From contig JAGGWO010000246.1 of the NCBI GenBank assembly GCA_021157485.1, forward strand, positions 1-12,883: a DNA stretch of 12,883 nucleotides, given 5' to 3'. This document shows, one piece after another, positions 7,295 to 12,883 of this stretch (position 1 is the stretch's first letter; the number at the start of each line of letters is the position of its first letter). The stretch comes from Sulfurimonas sp. (lineage in GTDB: Bacteria > Campylobacterota > Campylobacteria > Campylobacterales > Sulfurimonadaceae). The position numbers and the translations under genes were made by a program. The notes under the pieces were generated by a model, which was not told the DNA's origin, ran no database searches, and saw only the letters and a program-made list of their open reading frames with translations.

Positions 7295-8296
7295 ATGGCA
7301 CTTAAAATAGCAATTAATGGATTTGGTAGAATCGGTCGTTGTGTAGCACGTATCGCTACTTCGAGAGATGATGTTGAGATAGTAGCTATAAATGATATGG
7401 CTACAATGGATATGATGCTTTATCTACTTAAAAACGATTCTGTTCATGGAACTTTTAAGAGTGAAGTTGAGCAAACTGATGAGAACCACATCTCTATTGA
7501 TGGACAAAATATTAGAATTTTTTCAGACCGTGACCCTAAAAACCTAAAATTTGCTGATTGTGGTGCAGATATGGTTCTAGAGTGTACAGGTGTGTTTTTA
7601 ACTCAAGAGTCCGCTCAAGTTCATATTGATAATGGCGTGGAGAAAGTTCTTTTCTCAGCTCCTTCAAAAGATACAGCGACTGATACTTTTGTTATGGGTG
7701 TAAATGAAGAGACATATAATGGACAAAAAATTGTTTCAAATGCTTCATGTACTACAAACTGTTTAGGTCCTGTTGCAAAAGTTTTAGATGATGCTTTTGG
7801 AATTGAAAAAGGTCTTATGACAACAATCCATTCATATACAAATGATCAAAACATCTTAGATGTTAAACACTTAAAAGACAAGCGCCGTGCAAGAGCAGGT
7901 GCTATCAATATGATTCCAACAACTACAGGTGCTGCAAAAGCTATCAGCCTTGTTATGCCTCAACTTAAAGGTCGCCTACACGGTCAATCTGTTCGTGTTC
8001 CAACACCAGATGTTTCTATGGTTGATTTAAATGTTGTTGTCAAACGTGAAACTACAAAAGAAGAAGTAACTCGCGTGTTTAACGAAGCGGCAGAGGGAAG
8101 ACTTAAAGGTCTTTTACTGATGGACAAAGAGATGAGAGTTTCTCAAGATTTCGTTGGCTGTGCATATAGTTCAATCGTTGCTGAGGATTTAACTCAGGTT
8201 ATTGGCGGAGATATGGTTAAAATAATGGCTTGGTATGATAATGAATGGGGCTATTCAATGAGACTAATCGACATGGCAATTCATATTAGTAAATAG
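7295..8296 (+). CDS. gap: Glyceraldehyde-3-phosphate dehydrogenase, type I, phosphorylating
   Basis: It interconverts glyceraldehyde 3-phosphate and 1,3-bisphosphoglycerate with NAD and phosphate in glycolysis or gluconeogenesis. The 333 residues show the complete type I signature: Rossmann motif INGFGRIGR (7-15), Asp34 in AINDM, which favours NAD over NADP, catalytic Cys152 in [12 protein letters not shown], general base His179 in TIHSYTNDQ, phosphate-binding Arg234 in [10 protein letters not shown], and the C-terminal [10 protein letters not shown] (312-321). The ribosome site TAGGAAA lies shortly before the ATG. It heads a tight operon with pgk and tpiA (gaps of 8 and 4 bases). An Asp and a non-Ala/Gly residue after Asn33 argue against a dual-cofactor photosynthetic-type enzyme. 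In an autotrophic host the net flow would be gluconeogenic; that is inference. Confidence 0.97.
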   Translation: MALKIAINGFGRIGRCVARIATSRDDVEIVAINDMATMDMMLYLLKNDSVHGTFKSEVEQTDENHISIDGQNIRIFSDRDPKNLKFADCGADMVLECTGVFLTQESAQVHIDNGVEKVLFSAPSKDTATDTFVMGVNEETYNGQKIVSNASCTTNCLGPVAKVLDDAFGIEKGLMTTIHSYTNDQNILDVKHLKDKRRARAGAINMIPTTTGAAKAISLVMPQLKGRLHGQSVRVPTPDVSMVDLNVVVKRETTKEEVTRVFNEAAEGRLKGLLLMDKEMRVSQDFVGCAYSSIVAEDLTQVIGGDMVKIMAWYDNEWGYSMRLIDMAIHISK

Positions 8297-8299
8297 GGA
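8294..8299 (+). promoter_or_regulatory. Shine-Dalgarno of pgk, overlapping the gap stop codon, that fixes a TTG start
   Basis: TAGGGA includes the gap stop TAG (8294-8296) and lies 5 bases before TTG at 8305. There is no ATG in frame nearby that would keep the N-terminal beta strand of phosphoglycerate kinase, so this site decides the non-ATG start and implies translational coupling of gap and pgk. Confidence 0.75.
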
Positions 8300-8304
8300 A
8301 AAAC

Positions 8305-9504
8305 TTGGAATTATTAAATATTAAAAATTTAGATTTAGTAGAAAAAAAAGTATTTATAAGATGTGACTTTAATGTTCCTATGGATGAGTTTGGAAATATC
8401 TCTGATGATAGACGTATTCGTGCAGCACTCTCAACTATAAACTTCTGTTTAGACCAAGATTGTGCAGTTATCTTAGCTTCTCATTTGGGTCGTCCTAAGG
8501 GTCAGGTTGTAGAGAAATACTCTCTGATTCCTGTAGCTCGTCGTCTGCAGCAACTTCTTAAACGTGAAGTTACTTTAGCAGGTGATGTAGTTGGTCCTGA
8601 TGCAATAGAGAAAGCTTCCAAGCTAGAAAAACATAAAATTCTTTTACTTGAAAACCTTCGTTTTGAAGCTGGCGAAACAGAAGATGATAAAGAGTTATCT
8701 AAAAAACTTGCATCAATGGCAGAGTTTTATATTAATGATGCGTTTGGTGTATCTCACCGTGCTCACTCTTCAGTGCATGGAATTACAAAGTTTTTTGATG
8801 ATAAACATCGTGCAGCTGGATTTTTACTTCAACGTGAGATTCAGTTCTTTGGCAAGCTTATGAAAGAGCCAACTCGTCCTTTTGCAGCAATCGTTGGTGG
8901 CTCAAAGGTTTCAGGAAAACTAGAAGCTCTAACTAATTTACTTCCTCGTGTAGATAAAATCTTCATTGGTGGAGGAATGGCGTTTACATTCTTGAAGCAG
9001 ATGGGTTACAACATAGGATCTTCTTTAGTTGAAAATGATTTACTAGATGATGCTCAACATGTGATGGATGAGGCTAAAAAACTAGGCGTTAAGTTTTACC
9101 TGCCTGTGGATGTTATTGCAGCTGAGAAGTTTGCAGCAGATGCAGTAAGTAAGATTGTTACTGCTCAAGAGATTCCAGATAATTGGATGGGACTTGATAT
9201 CGGACCTGCAACTGTTCGTCTTTACCGTGAAGGTCTCAATGATGTTCAGACTGTTTTATGGAATGGACCTATGGGTGTTTATGAGATGGAAAAATTTGCT
9301 CGTGGAAGTTCAAAAATAGCTCACTTTGTTGCAGACTCATATGCGACTACTGTAGTTGGTGGTGGAGATACTGCTGACTTGGTTCAGAGAGTTGGAGTTG
9401 ATGAAGAGATGAGTTTTATCTCAACAGGTGGTGGAGCTTCTCTTGAACTACTTGAGGGAAAAATACTTCCAGGTGTAGAATCTTTAATAATACTAGAGGA
9501 CTAG
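8305..9504 (+). CDS. pgk: Phosphoglycerate kinase (TTG start)
   Basis: It transfers phosphate between 1,3-bisphosphoglycerate and ADP in the cytosol. Length (399 residues) and all family blocks are normal: [12 protein letters not shown] (16-27, Arg19 and Asp21 binding substrate), SHLGRPKG (59-66), ENLRF (116-120), [13 protein letters not shown] (144-156), the nucleotide-side GGSKVSGKL (198-206), [10 protein letters not shown] (221-230), [18 protein letters not shown] near 320, GGGDTADLV near 355 and the C-terminal [15 protein letters not shown]. The start is TTG, supported by a TAGGGA site that overlaps the upstream stop and by the N-terminal alignment ([13 protein letters not shown] is the expected opening). 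It is the middle gene of gap-pgk-tpiA; only 4 bases separate it from tpiA, whose ribosome site AGAGGA lies inside the pgk 3' end. Confidence 0.97.
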   Translation: MELLNIKNLDLVEKKVFIRCDFNVPMDEFGNISDDRRIRAALSTINFCLDQDCAVILASHLGRPKGQVVEKYSLIPVARRLQQLLKREVTLAGDVVGPDAIEKASKLEKHKILLLENLRFEAGETEDDKELSKKLASMAEFYINDAFGVSHRAHSSVHGITKFFDDKHRAAGFLLQREIQFFGKLMKEPTRPFAAIVGGSKVSGKLEALTNLLPRVDKIFIGGGMAFTFLKQMGYNIGSSLVENDLLDDAQHVMDEAKKLGVKFYLPVDVIAAEKFAADAVSKIVTAQEIPDNWMGLDIGPATVRLYREGLNDVQTVLWNGPMGVYEMEKFARGSSKIAHFVADSYATTVVGGGDTADLVQRVGVDEEMSFISTGGGASLELLEGKILPGVESLIILED

Positions 9505-9508
9505 ATAT

Positions 9509-10213
9509 ATGATAATTGCAGCGAATTTAAAAACTAATTTAACTCGAAAACAGACAGCTGAATATATTGCTGAACTTGAGAACTATGTAAGCAATGGTTC
9601 AACGCAAGAAGTTTTAGTTTTTCCTGCAATGTCTAGCTTAGACAGTTACGATGGTAAAGTTATCGTTGGAGCGCAAAACGCATATCCAACTCAAAATGGT
9701 GCATTTACTGGTGAAATAGGTACAGAGCAGTTAGACGAGTTTGGTATAAAAACTATTCTAATCGGACATAGTGAACGCCGTCATGTTTTAGGTGAAACGC
9801 AAGAAGAACTAGTAAAAAAGTTTAACTTCTATAAAGAGTTAGGCTATAAAATAGTTTACTGTATTGGTGAGCCATTAGAGAAACGTGAGGCAGGTAAAGA
9901 GGAGATGATGAAATATATCTCTACTCAGTATAAGGGAATTGACACTTCCTATGAGAACTTAATCATCGCGTATGAGCCAGTTTGGGCGATAGGTACTGGC
10001 CTTACTCCAACTCTAGAAGATATTGAGAATATTCATACTGACTTAAAAGAAAAATCCACTGCACCACTTCTTTATGGGGGAAGTGTAAAAGTTACAAATG
10101 CCCAAGAAGTATTAGCACTTAAAAATGTAGATGGTATTTTAGTTGGAAGTGCAGCACTTTATGTTGAGCATTTTTGCACGATGATTGGCTATGCTCAAAA
10201 ATTACAAAAGTAA
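9509..10213 (+). CDS. tpiA: Triosephosphate isomerase
   Basis: It interconverts dihydroxyacetone phosphate and glyceraldehyde 3-phosphate. Catalytic residues are all present: Asn6 and Lys8 in AANLKTN (the usual form is GNWKMN), the electrophile His87 in IGHSERR (85-91), the base Glu156 in AYEPVWAIGTG with the mobile loop that follows, and the phosphate-gripping LLYGGSVK (187-194) and ILVGSAAL (210-217). At 234 residues it is shorter than the usual 250, as I remember for other epsilonproteobacterial TpiA proteins. The ribosome site AGAGGA (9495-9500) lies before the pgk stop. It ends the glycolytic operon here. In Campylobacter the next gene is fabI as I recall, but here a separately promoted porin-like gene follows. 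Confidence 0.96.
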   Translation: MIIAANLKTNLTRKQTAEYIAELENYVSNGSTQEVLVFPAMSSLDSYDGKVIVGAQNAYPTQNGAFTGEIGTEQLDEFGIKTILIGHSERRHVLGETQEELVKKFNFYKELGYKIVYCIGEPLEKREAGKEEMMKYISTQYKGIDTSYENLIIAYEPVWAIGTGLTPTLEDIENIHTDLKEKSTAPLLYGGSVKVTNAQEVLALKNVDGILVGSAALYVEHFCTMIGYAQKLQK

Positions 10214-10237
10214 TCTTCAAATAATAAATAAACAGAT

Positions 10238-10260
10238 AGATGATTAAATTTTAATCATCT
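10238..10260 (+). terminator. AT-rich hairpin after tpiA, possible weak terminator
   Basis: AGATGATTAAA (10238-10248) and TTTAATCATCT (10250-10260) are perfect 11-base inverted repeats around one central base; a realistic fold is an 8-bp stem with a 7-base AAATTTT loop. It begins about 25 bases after the tpiA stop and lies upstream of the next promoter, the expected place for an operon end. No T-run follows on the + strand (gcctcttctaaaa), so an intrinsic terminator is not assured. Confidence 0.45.
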
Positions 10261-10288
10261 GCCTCTTCTAAAAAATTAAATAATACGA

Positions 10289-10294
10289 CATAAT
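10289..10294 (+). promoter_or_regulatory. Predicted -10 element of the TorF-family gene
   Basis: CATAAT, one mismatch from TATAAT, predicts a start near 10301 and a leader of about 25 bases that carries a good Shine-Dalgarno AAGGAA at 10315-10320, 5 bases before the ATG. This contrasts with the permease gene downstream, which has a stronger -10 but no room for a leader. Confidence 0.45.
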
Positions 10295-10325
10295 ACTCTT
10301 AACAAAAATAATTTAAGGAAATCAG

Positions 10326-11006
10326 ATGAAATTTATTAAACTTAGTTTAGCAACAGCACTGCTTGCTACTGGAATTTTAGCAGCAGAGATATCAGAAGTT
10401 GGTGTTAGTGCAAATATGGCAATCACAAGTAATTATGTATGGAGAGGTATGACTCAAACTGATGATTCTCCAGCGATTCAAGGTGGTTTCGATTTAGACT
10501 ATAAAGGTGTTTATGTCGGTGTTTGGGGTTCAAACATTAATTTTGGAGATACAAAAGCATCATTAGAAGCTGACGTTTATGTTGGTTACGCTAATGAAAT
10601 TGCAAATTTTTCTTATGATGTAGGTTATGTGCAATATATGTACCCTAATGCAACTGATGAGTATAATTTTGGTGAAGCATATGCTAAATTAGGTTATGAC
10701 TTTGAAGTAGTTTCAGTTGGAGCTGCATATTACCTTGGTGTTGATACAAATGATGCAGCTGATGTAGCAGATGACTGGGAACCTGAAAATGCTTGGGAAG
10801 TAAGTGCTTCAGCTCCACTACCAATGGGATTTTCTGTTGATGCAACATATGGTGACTATGATACTTCTGGTTCATACTACTTAGTTGGTTTAAACAAATC
10901 ATTTGGTAAATTTGATTTTACTCTAGCATATACTGCTAATGATGGTAATGGTGATTCTGATGCAGAACAAGATAACTTCGTAGCTACAATGGCTACAAGT
11001 TTCTAG
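10326..11006 (+). CDS. TorF-family putative porin (Gcw_chp-type outer-membrane protein)
   Basis: This 226-residue secreted protein has a clear signal peptide: KFIKLSLATALLATGILAA, with likely signal-peptidase cleavage after Ala-Ala near residue 20. The mature part opens with VGVSANMAITSNYVWRGMTQTDD, where the SNYVWRG(M/I)TQT block is the hallmark I associate with the TIGR02001/Gcw_chp (PF09694) family, annotated as TorF-family putative porins. Repeated short amphipathic strands rich in Tyr, Gly and Asp (for example GVYVGVWGSNINFG and ANFSYDVGYVQYMY) and the terminal Phe in VATMATSF fit a small outer-membrane beta-barrel. The family's transported substrate is not established, so none is proposed. 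The protein is strongly acidic. It has its own predicted promoter and a strong ribosome site, and is bracketed by hairpins on both sides, so it is most likely a single-gene transcript. Confidence 0.85.
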   Translation: MKFIKLSLATALLATGILAAEISEVGVSANMAITSNYVWRGMTQTDDSPAIQGGFDLDYKGVYVGVWGSNINFGDTKASLEADVYVGYANEIANFSYDVGYVQYMYPNATDEYNFGEAYAKLGYDFEVVSVGAAYYLGVDTNDAADVADDWEPENAWEVSASAPLPMGFSVDATYGDYDTSGSYYLVGLNKSFGKFDFTLAYTANDGNGDSDAEQDNFVATMATSF

Positions 11007-11016
11007 TAGTACTTTA

Positions 11017-11059
11017 AATTATTTCTCCCTTTTTTCCTGTTTTTTAGGGGGAGATAATT
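11017..11059 (+). terminator. Probable terminator hairpin after the TorF-family gene
   Basis: AATTAT-TT-CTCCC (11017-11029) pairs with GGGAG-ATAATT (11049-11059): 5 GC-rich pairs, a 2-base bulge, then 6 AT pairs. The long loop is T-rich, and the downstream strand (ctctatctttt) is moderately T-rich. It starts about 10 bases after the stop codon, the expected place for a terminator. The long loop and imperfect T-tract lower confidence. Confidence 0.5.
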
Positions 11060-11078
11060 CTCTATCTTTTAATTTCGC

Positions 11079-11084
11079 TATAAT
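11079..11084 (+). promoter_or_regulatory. Consensus -10 element abutting the permease ATG (leaderless promoter candidate)
   Basis: A perfect TATAAT preceded by GC (the extended GnTATAAT form usual in epsilonproteobacteria) ends exactly 6 bases before the ATG at 11091. The predicted transcription start is the A of the start codon or the base beside it. The 6 bases between (tcttcc) are pyrimidine-only and contain no Shine-Dalgarno. This is the cleanest promoter match in the window. Confidence 0.65.
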
Positions 11085-11090
11085 TCTTCC

Positions 11091-12050
11091 ATGTCACAAC
11101 TAATCAAAAAACTTTTTTACATAATATTTATGCTTATTCTAATCTCTATTATCTCATTTTTAGCAATTCACTCAGCACCAAACAGTTTTCTCTCAGCCGG
11201 TGAGCTAAATCCTAATATGACAGAGGAAGTGATTGAACAGTTAAAGGCTGTTTACGGACTCGATAAGTCACTGACAATGCAGTATATTGATTGGGTTGTA
11301 AATATTGTAACTCTGAACTTTGGTGTCTCTTTTGTAAGTGGCCAAGATGTGAGTGCTGAAATATTAAAACGACTTCCTGTTACTCTTGTTATGAATATTA
11401 CAGCACTTATTGCAGTTTTCGTTATATCCCTCTATCTTGGTATAAAAGCAGCACTGAATTATGAGCAAAAAAGTGATTATATTATCCGTCAAATCTCTTT
11501 AGTCTCTTTTTCTATGCCCTCATTTTATTTAGCTCTTCTGTTCATTATATTTTTCGCACTAAACCTAGACCTCTTTCCAATAGCTGGACTTCACTCAGTA
11601 GAAGAAAAAACTGGCTTTGCAAATATTTTAGATATGGCTTGGCACTTGACTCTACCGATAGGGGTTATGATATTTGTAGGTTTAGGTAGTATGATAATCT
11701 ACATTCGTTCTTTGACTCTAGAGATATTAAAGAGTGATTATTACTACTTTGCACTCTCTCGTGGAGTTAGCAAAAATGACTTGCTGCGTTTTTACATACT
11801 TCCAAATCTTTTGCCTCCAATCATTACACTTCTTGGACTTTCTCTTCCTGGGCTTATCGGTGGTAGTGTTATTTTAGAATCTATTTTTGGGATAGAAGGG
11901 ATGGGACAACTATTTTTTATGAGTGCACTAAGTAGAGATTATCCGATAATTATGGGAACGTTGATGATTACTGCGTTTTTAACTCTACTGGGGAATATGA
12001 TAGCGGATTTATTATTACTAAAACTCAATCCGTATATGAAAAGAGGATAG
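11091..12050 (+). CDS. DppB-type ABC transporter permease (oligopeptide/nickel family), orphan
   Basis: An inner-membrane permease subunit of the DppB/OppB/NikB type, 319 residues, close to the usual length. The N-terminal helix (about 6-27) is followed by a periplasmic segment ending in NFGVSFVSGQDVSAEILKRLPVTL, the family's conserved G.S....PV...I..RLP.T block. Five more hydrophobic helices follow. The cytoplasmic EAA loop that docks the ATPase is visible at about 216-240 with Gly225 and Ile-Leu-Pro at 236-238 (SRGVSKNDLLRFYILPN). The C-terminal GGSVILESIFGIEGMG is also typical. Such a subunit normally pairs with a DppC-like permease, two ATPases and a binding protein, but none is encoded on either side here, so partners must be elsewhere or the subunit works differently. 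The substrate (peptide, nickel or other) cannot be read from the permease. The next in-frame ATG (codon 15) would break helix 1, so 11091 is the start despite lacking a ribosome site. Confidence 0.88.
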   Translation: MSQLIKKLFYIIFMLILISIISFLAIHSAPNSFLSAGELNPNMTEEVIEQLKAVYGLDKSLTMQYIDWVVNIVTLNFGVSFVSGQDVSAEILKRLPVTLVMNITALIAVFVISLYLGIKAALNYEQKSDYIIRQISLVSFSMPSFYLALLFIIFFALNLDLFPIAGLHSVEEKTGFANILDMAWHLTLPIGVMIFVGLGSMIIYIRSLTLEILKSDYYYFALSRGVSKNDLLRFYILPNLLPPIITLLGLSLPGLIGGSVILESIFGIEGMGQLFFMSALSRDYPIIMGTLMITAFLTLLGNMIADLLLLKLNPYMKRG

Positions 12051-12058
12051 ATTCCTTT

Positions 12059-12136
12059 GTCATTCTCGGACTTGATTCGGGAATCTACTTGTTAGTACGT
12101 TAAAATTAGATCCCCAGCCGAGCTGAGGATGATGGA
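12059..12136. repeat. Inverted pair of palindromic repeat units (dRS3/REP-like) between convergent genes
   Basis: Two hairpin-forming units face each other. Unit 1 (12059-12086) folds as ATTCTCGGA / TTCGGGAAT with a CTTGA loop (9 pairs including G-U). Unit 2 (12108-12136) folds as ATCCCCAGC / GCTGAGGAT with a CGA loop (8 of 9 pairs). Their outer ends, GTCATTCTC and GAGGATGAT, are themselves near-complementary, so unit 2 is an inverted, diverged relative of unit 1. A 21-base AT-rich spacer lies between. The ATTCYC...GGGAAT core recalls the Neisseria dRS3 and other short interspersed palindromes. The units are visibly GC-richer than the surroundings. The position, 8 bases after the permease stop and 9 before the nusA stop, suggests they also act as a two-way transcription end. 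No other copy occurs in this window. Confidence 0.7.
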
Positions 12137-12145
12137 CTATTATGA

Positions 12146-12883
12146 TTAACTAAATAACGCCTCTAGTGCATCAACACCATCTTTAGCTTCTTCAATTTCA
12201 CCATCTTCGTTAGTTACTGCATCGTTTTCAAGTAATTCGATTTGCATACCTGTTAGCATTGATGCTAAACGGATATTGATACCGCTTTTTCCAATAGCTT
12301 TAGATTTTTGATCAGCTGGAAGAGTGATGATTGCTTTTTCATTTTCACCCTCTTCATTTTTAACAATCTCTACGTGAGAGATAATCGCCGGACTCATAGT
12401 ACGAGATACAAAAAGTTCAGGAATTGAAGTGTACTCAATACAGTCAATATTTTCACCAATAAGCTCATCACTTACTGCGTTTATACGAACACCTTTAACA
12501 CCAACTGTCGCACCAACTGCGTCAACCTGTGGGTGAGTACTTAAAATCGCTATCTTAGCTCTCTCACCAGGAATACGAGCAGCTTTTTCAATGATAACTG
12601 TACCCTCAGCAATCTCAGGAACTTCAAGCGCTAAAAGCTCTTCTAAAAATTTAGGAGATGTACGAGAAAGTTCTATCTGAATTCCATTTTCTTTGTCCAT
12701 ATTTACACGACGAACAACGGCTTTGATATGGTCACCAACATCAAAAAATTCACCTTTAATACGACTTTTCATCGGTAGAACAGCACGAACTTCGTCAACT
12801 TCTATATATGTAGAGTTTTGAGCATCAACACGCGTAACACGACCGCTTACAAGAGTTCCAACTTTTGATTTATATTTATCAAA
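12146..12883 (-). CDS. nusA: NusA, transcription termination/antitermination factor (5' truncated by window edge)
   Basis: The - strand frame is open from the window end to the TAA at 12146-12148, giving 245 residues; the ATG at 12772 is internal. The visible part starts just before the S1 RNA-binding domain (VGTLVSGRVTRVDAQNSTYI, DVGDHIKAVVRRVN). The NusA-specific linker SPKFLEELLALEVPEIAEGT and KAARIPGERAKIAI follow, then KH1 with GVKG in VGATVGVKGVRINAVS and KH2 with GKSG in KAIGKSGINIRLAS. The N-terminal RNA-polymerase-binding domain lies beyond the window. The protein ends soon after KH2 in a short acidic tail (TNEDGEIEEAKDGVDALEALFS), so the C-terminal acidic repeats of E. coli NusA are absent, as expected outside gammaproteobacteria. 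NusA binds elongating polymerase, promotes hairpin pausing and termination, and works in antitermination. It converges on the dppB-like gene with the palindromic repeat pair between. Confidence 0.93.
   Translation of the reverse strand, partial: FDKYKSKVGTLVSGRVTRVDAQNSTYIEVDEVRAVLPMKSRIKGEFFDVGDHIKAVVRRVNMDKENGIQIELSRTSPKFLEELLALEVPEIAEGTVIIEKAARIPGERAKIAILSTHPQVDAVGATVGVKGVRINAVSDELIGENIDCIEYTSIPELFVSRTMSPAIISHVEIVKNEEGENEKAIITLPADQKSKAIGKSGINIRLASMLTGMQIELLENDAVTNEDGEIEEAKDGVDALEALFS

Noticed and set aside
8648..8863. 71-codon + strand frame inside pgk
   Set aside because: It overlaps conserved pgk blocks in another frame and has no independent support.
10281..10298. TAATACGAC, identical to the first nine bases of the T7 phage promoter, upstream of the TorF-family gene
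   Set aside because: The rest of the T7 consensus does not match, no T7-like polymerase or phage gene is present, and AT-rich DNA makes such a match likely by chance. The same stretch is better read as a bacterial -10 region.
10684..10902. 72-codon open frame antisense to the TorF-family gene
   Set aside because: The product is rich in His, Gln and Leu as expected from reading beta-barrel codons backwards, with no ribosome site.
12770..12772. ATG as start of nusA
   Set aside because: It falls inside the S1 domain; the frame continues upstream to the window edge with conserved S1 sequence.

Overview
The window looks like chromosome of a low-GC Campylobacterota (epsilonproteobacterial) organism, most like Sulfurimonas or a relative. 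The clues are AT-rich coding DNA, an ArsR/CprR-type response regulator with its kinase, the glycolytic block gap-pgk-tpiA diverging from nadD-rsfS (an order I know from Campylobacter), and a FeoB of the GQPNVGKS type. The genus is an inference from protein style; no rRNA or other marker is present. Coding density is very high, no gap exceeds about 120 bases, and I see no tRNA, CRISPR array, transposase, phage gene or integration site.

Left part (1-2843, + strand): the 3' end of an outer-membrane porin is followed 27 bases later by feoA and feoB, which overlap by 4 bases. This would be an outer- plus inner-membrane iron(II) uptake set if the porin is co-transcribed. Centre-left (2901-6285, + strand): an OmpR-type response regulator, a sensor histidine kinase that overlaps it by one base, and a two-domain MltF-like lytic transglycosylase 23 bases behind form a tight cluster. 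This suggests an envelope-sensing and envelope-remodelling unit.

Middle (6297-10213): rsfS and nadD run on the - strand and end tail-to-tail with the transglycosylase gene. A 111-base divergent promoter region separates nadD from the + strand glycolytic/gluconeogenic operon gap-pgk-tpiA. Joins in this operon are 4-8 bases, and pgk uses a TTG start. In an autotroph these three enzymes would work mainly in the gluconeogenic direction.

Right part (10326-12883): a monocistronic TorF/Gcw_chp-family putative porin is followed by a hairpin. Next comes a lone DppB-type ABC permease with no partner subunits in view. A head-to-head pair of GC-richer palindromic repeat units then separates it from the convergent, 5'-truncated nusA on the - strand.

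The genes themselves are familiar families; I did not find a clearly new multi-gene system. The most interesting signals are non-coding. Two genes (2901 and 11091) have a -10 element only 5-6 bases before the ATG and no Shine-Dalgarno sequence, which predicts leaderless mRNAs. The dppB/nusA gap holds an inverted pair of dRS3/REP-like palindromes. The kinase has no recognisable G1 box.
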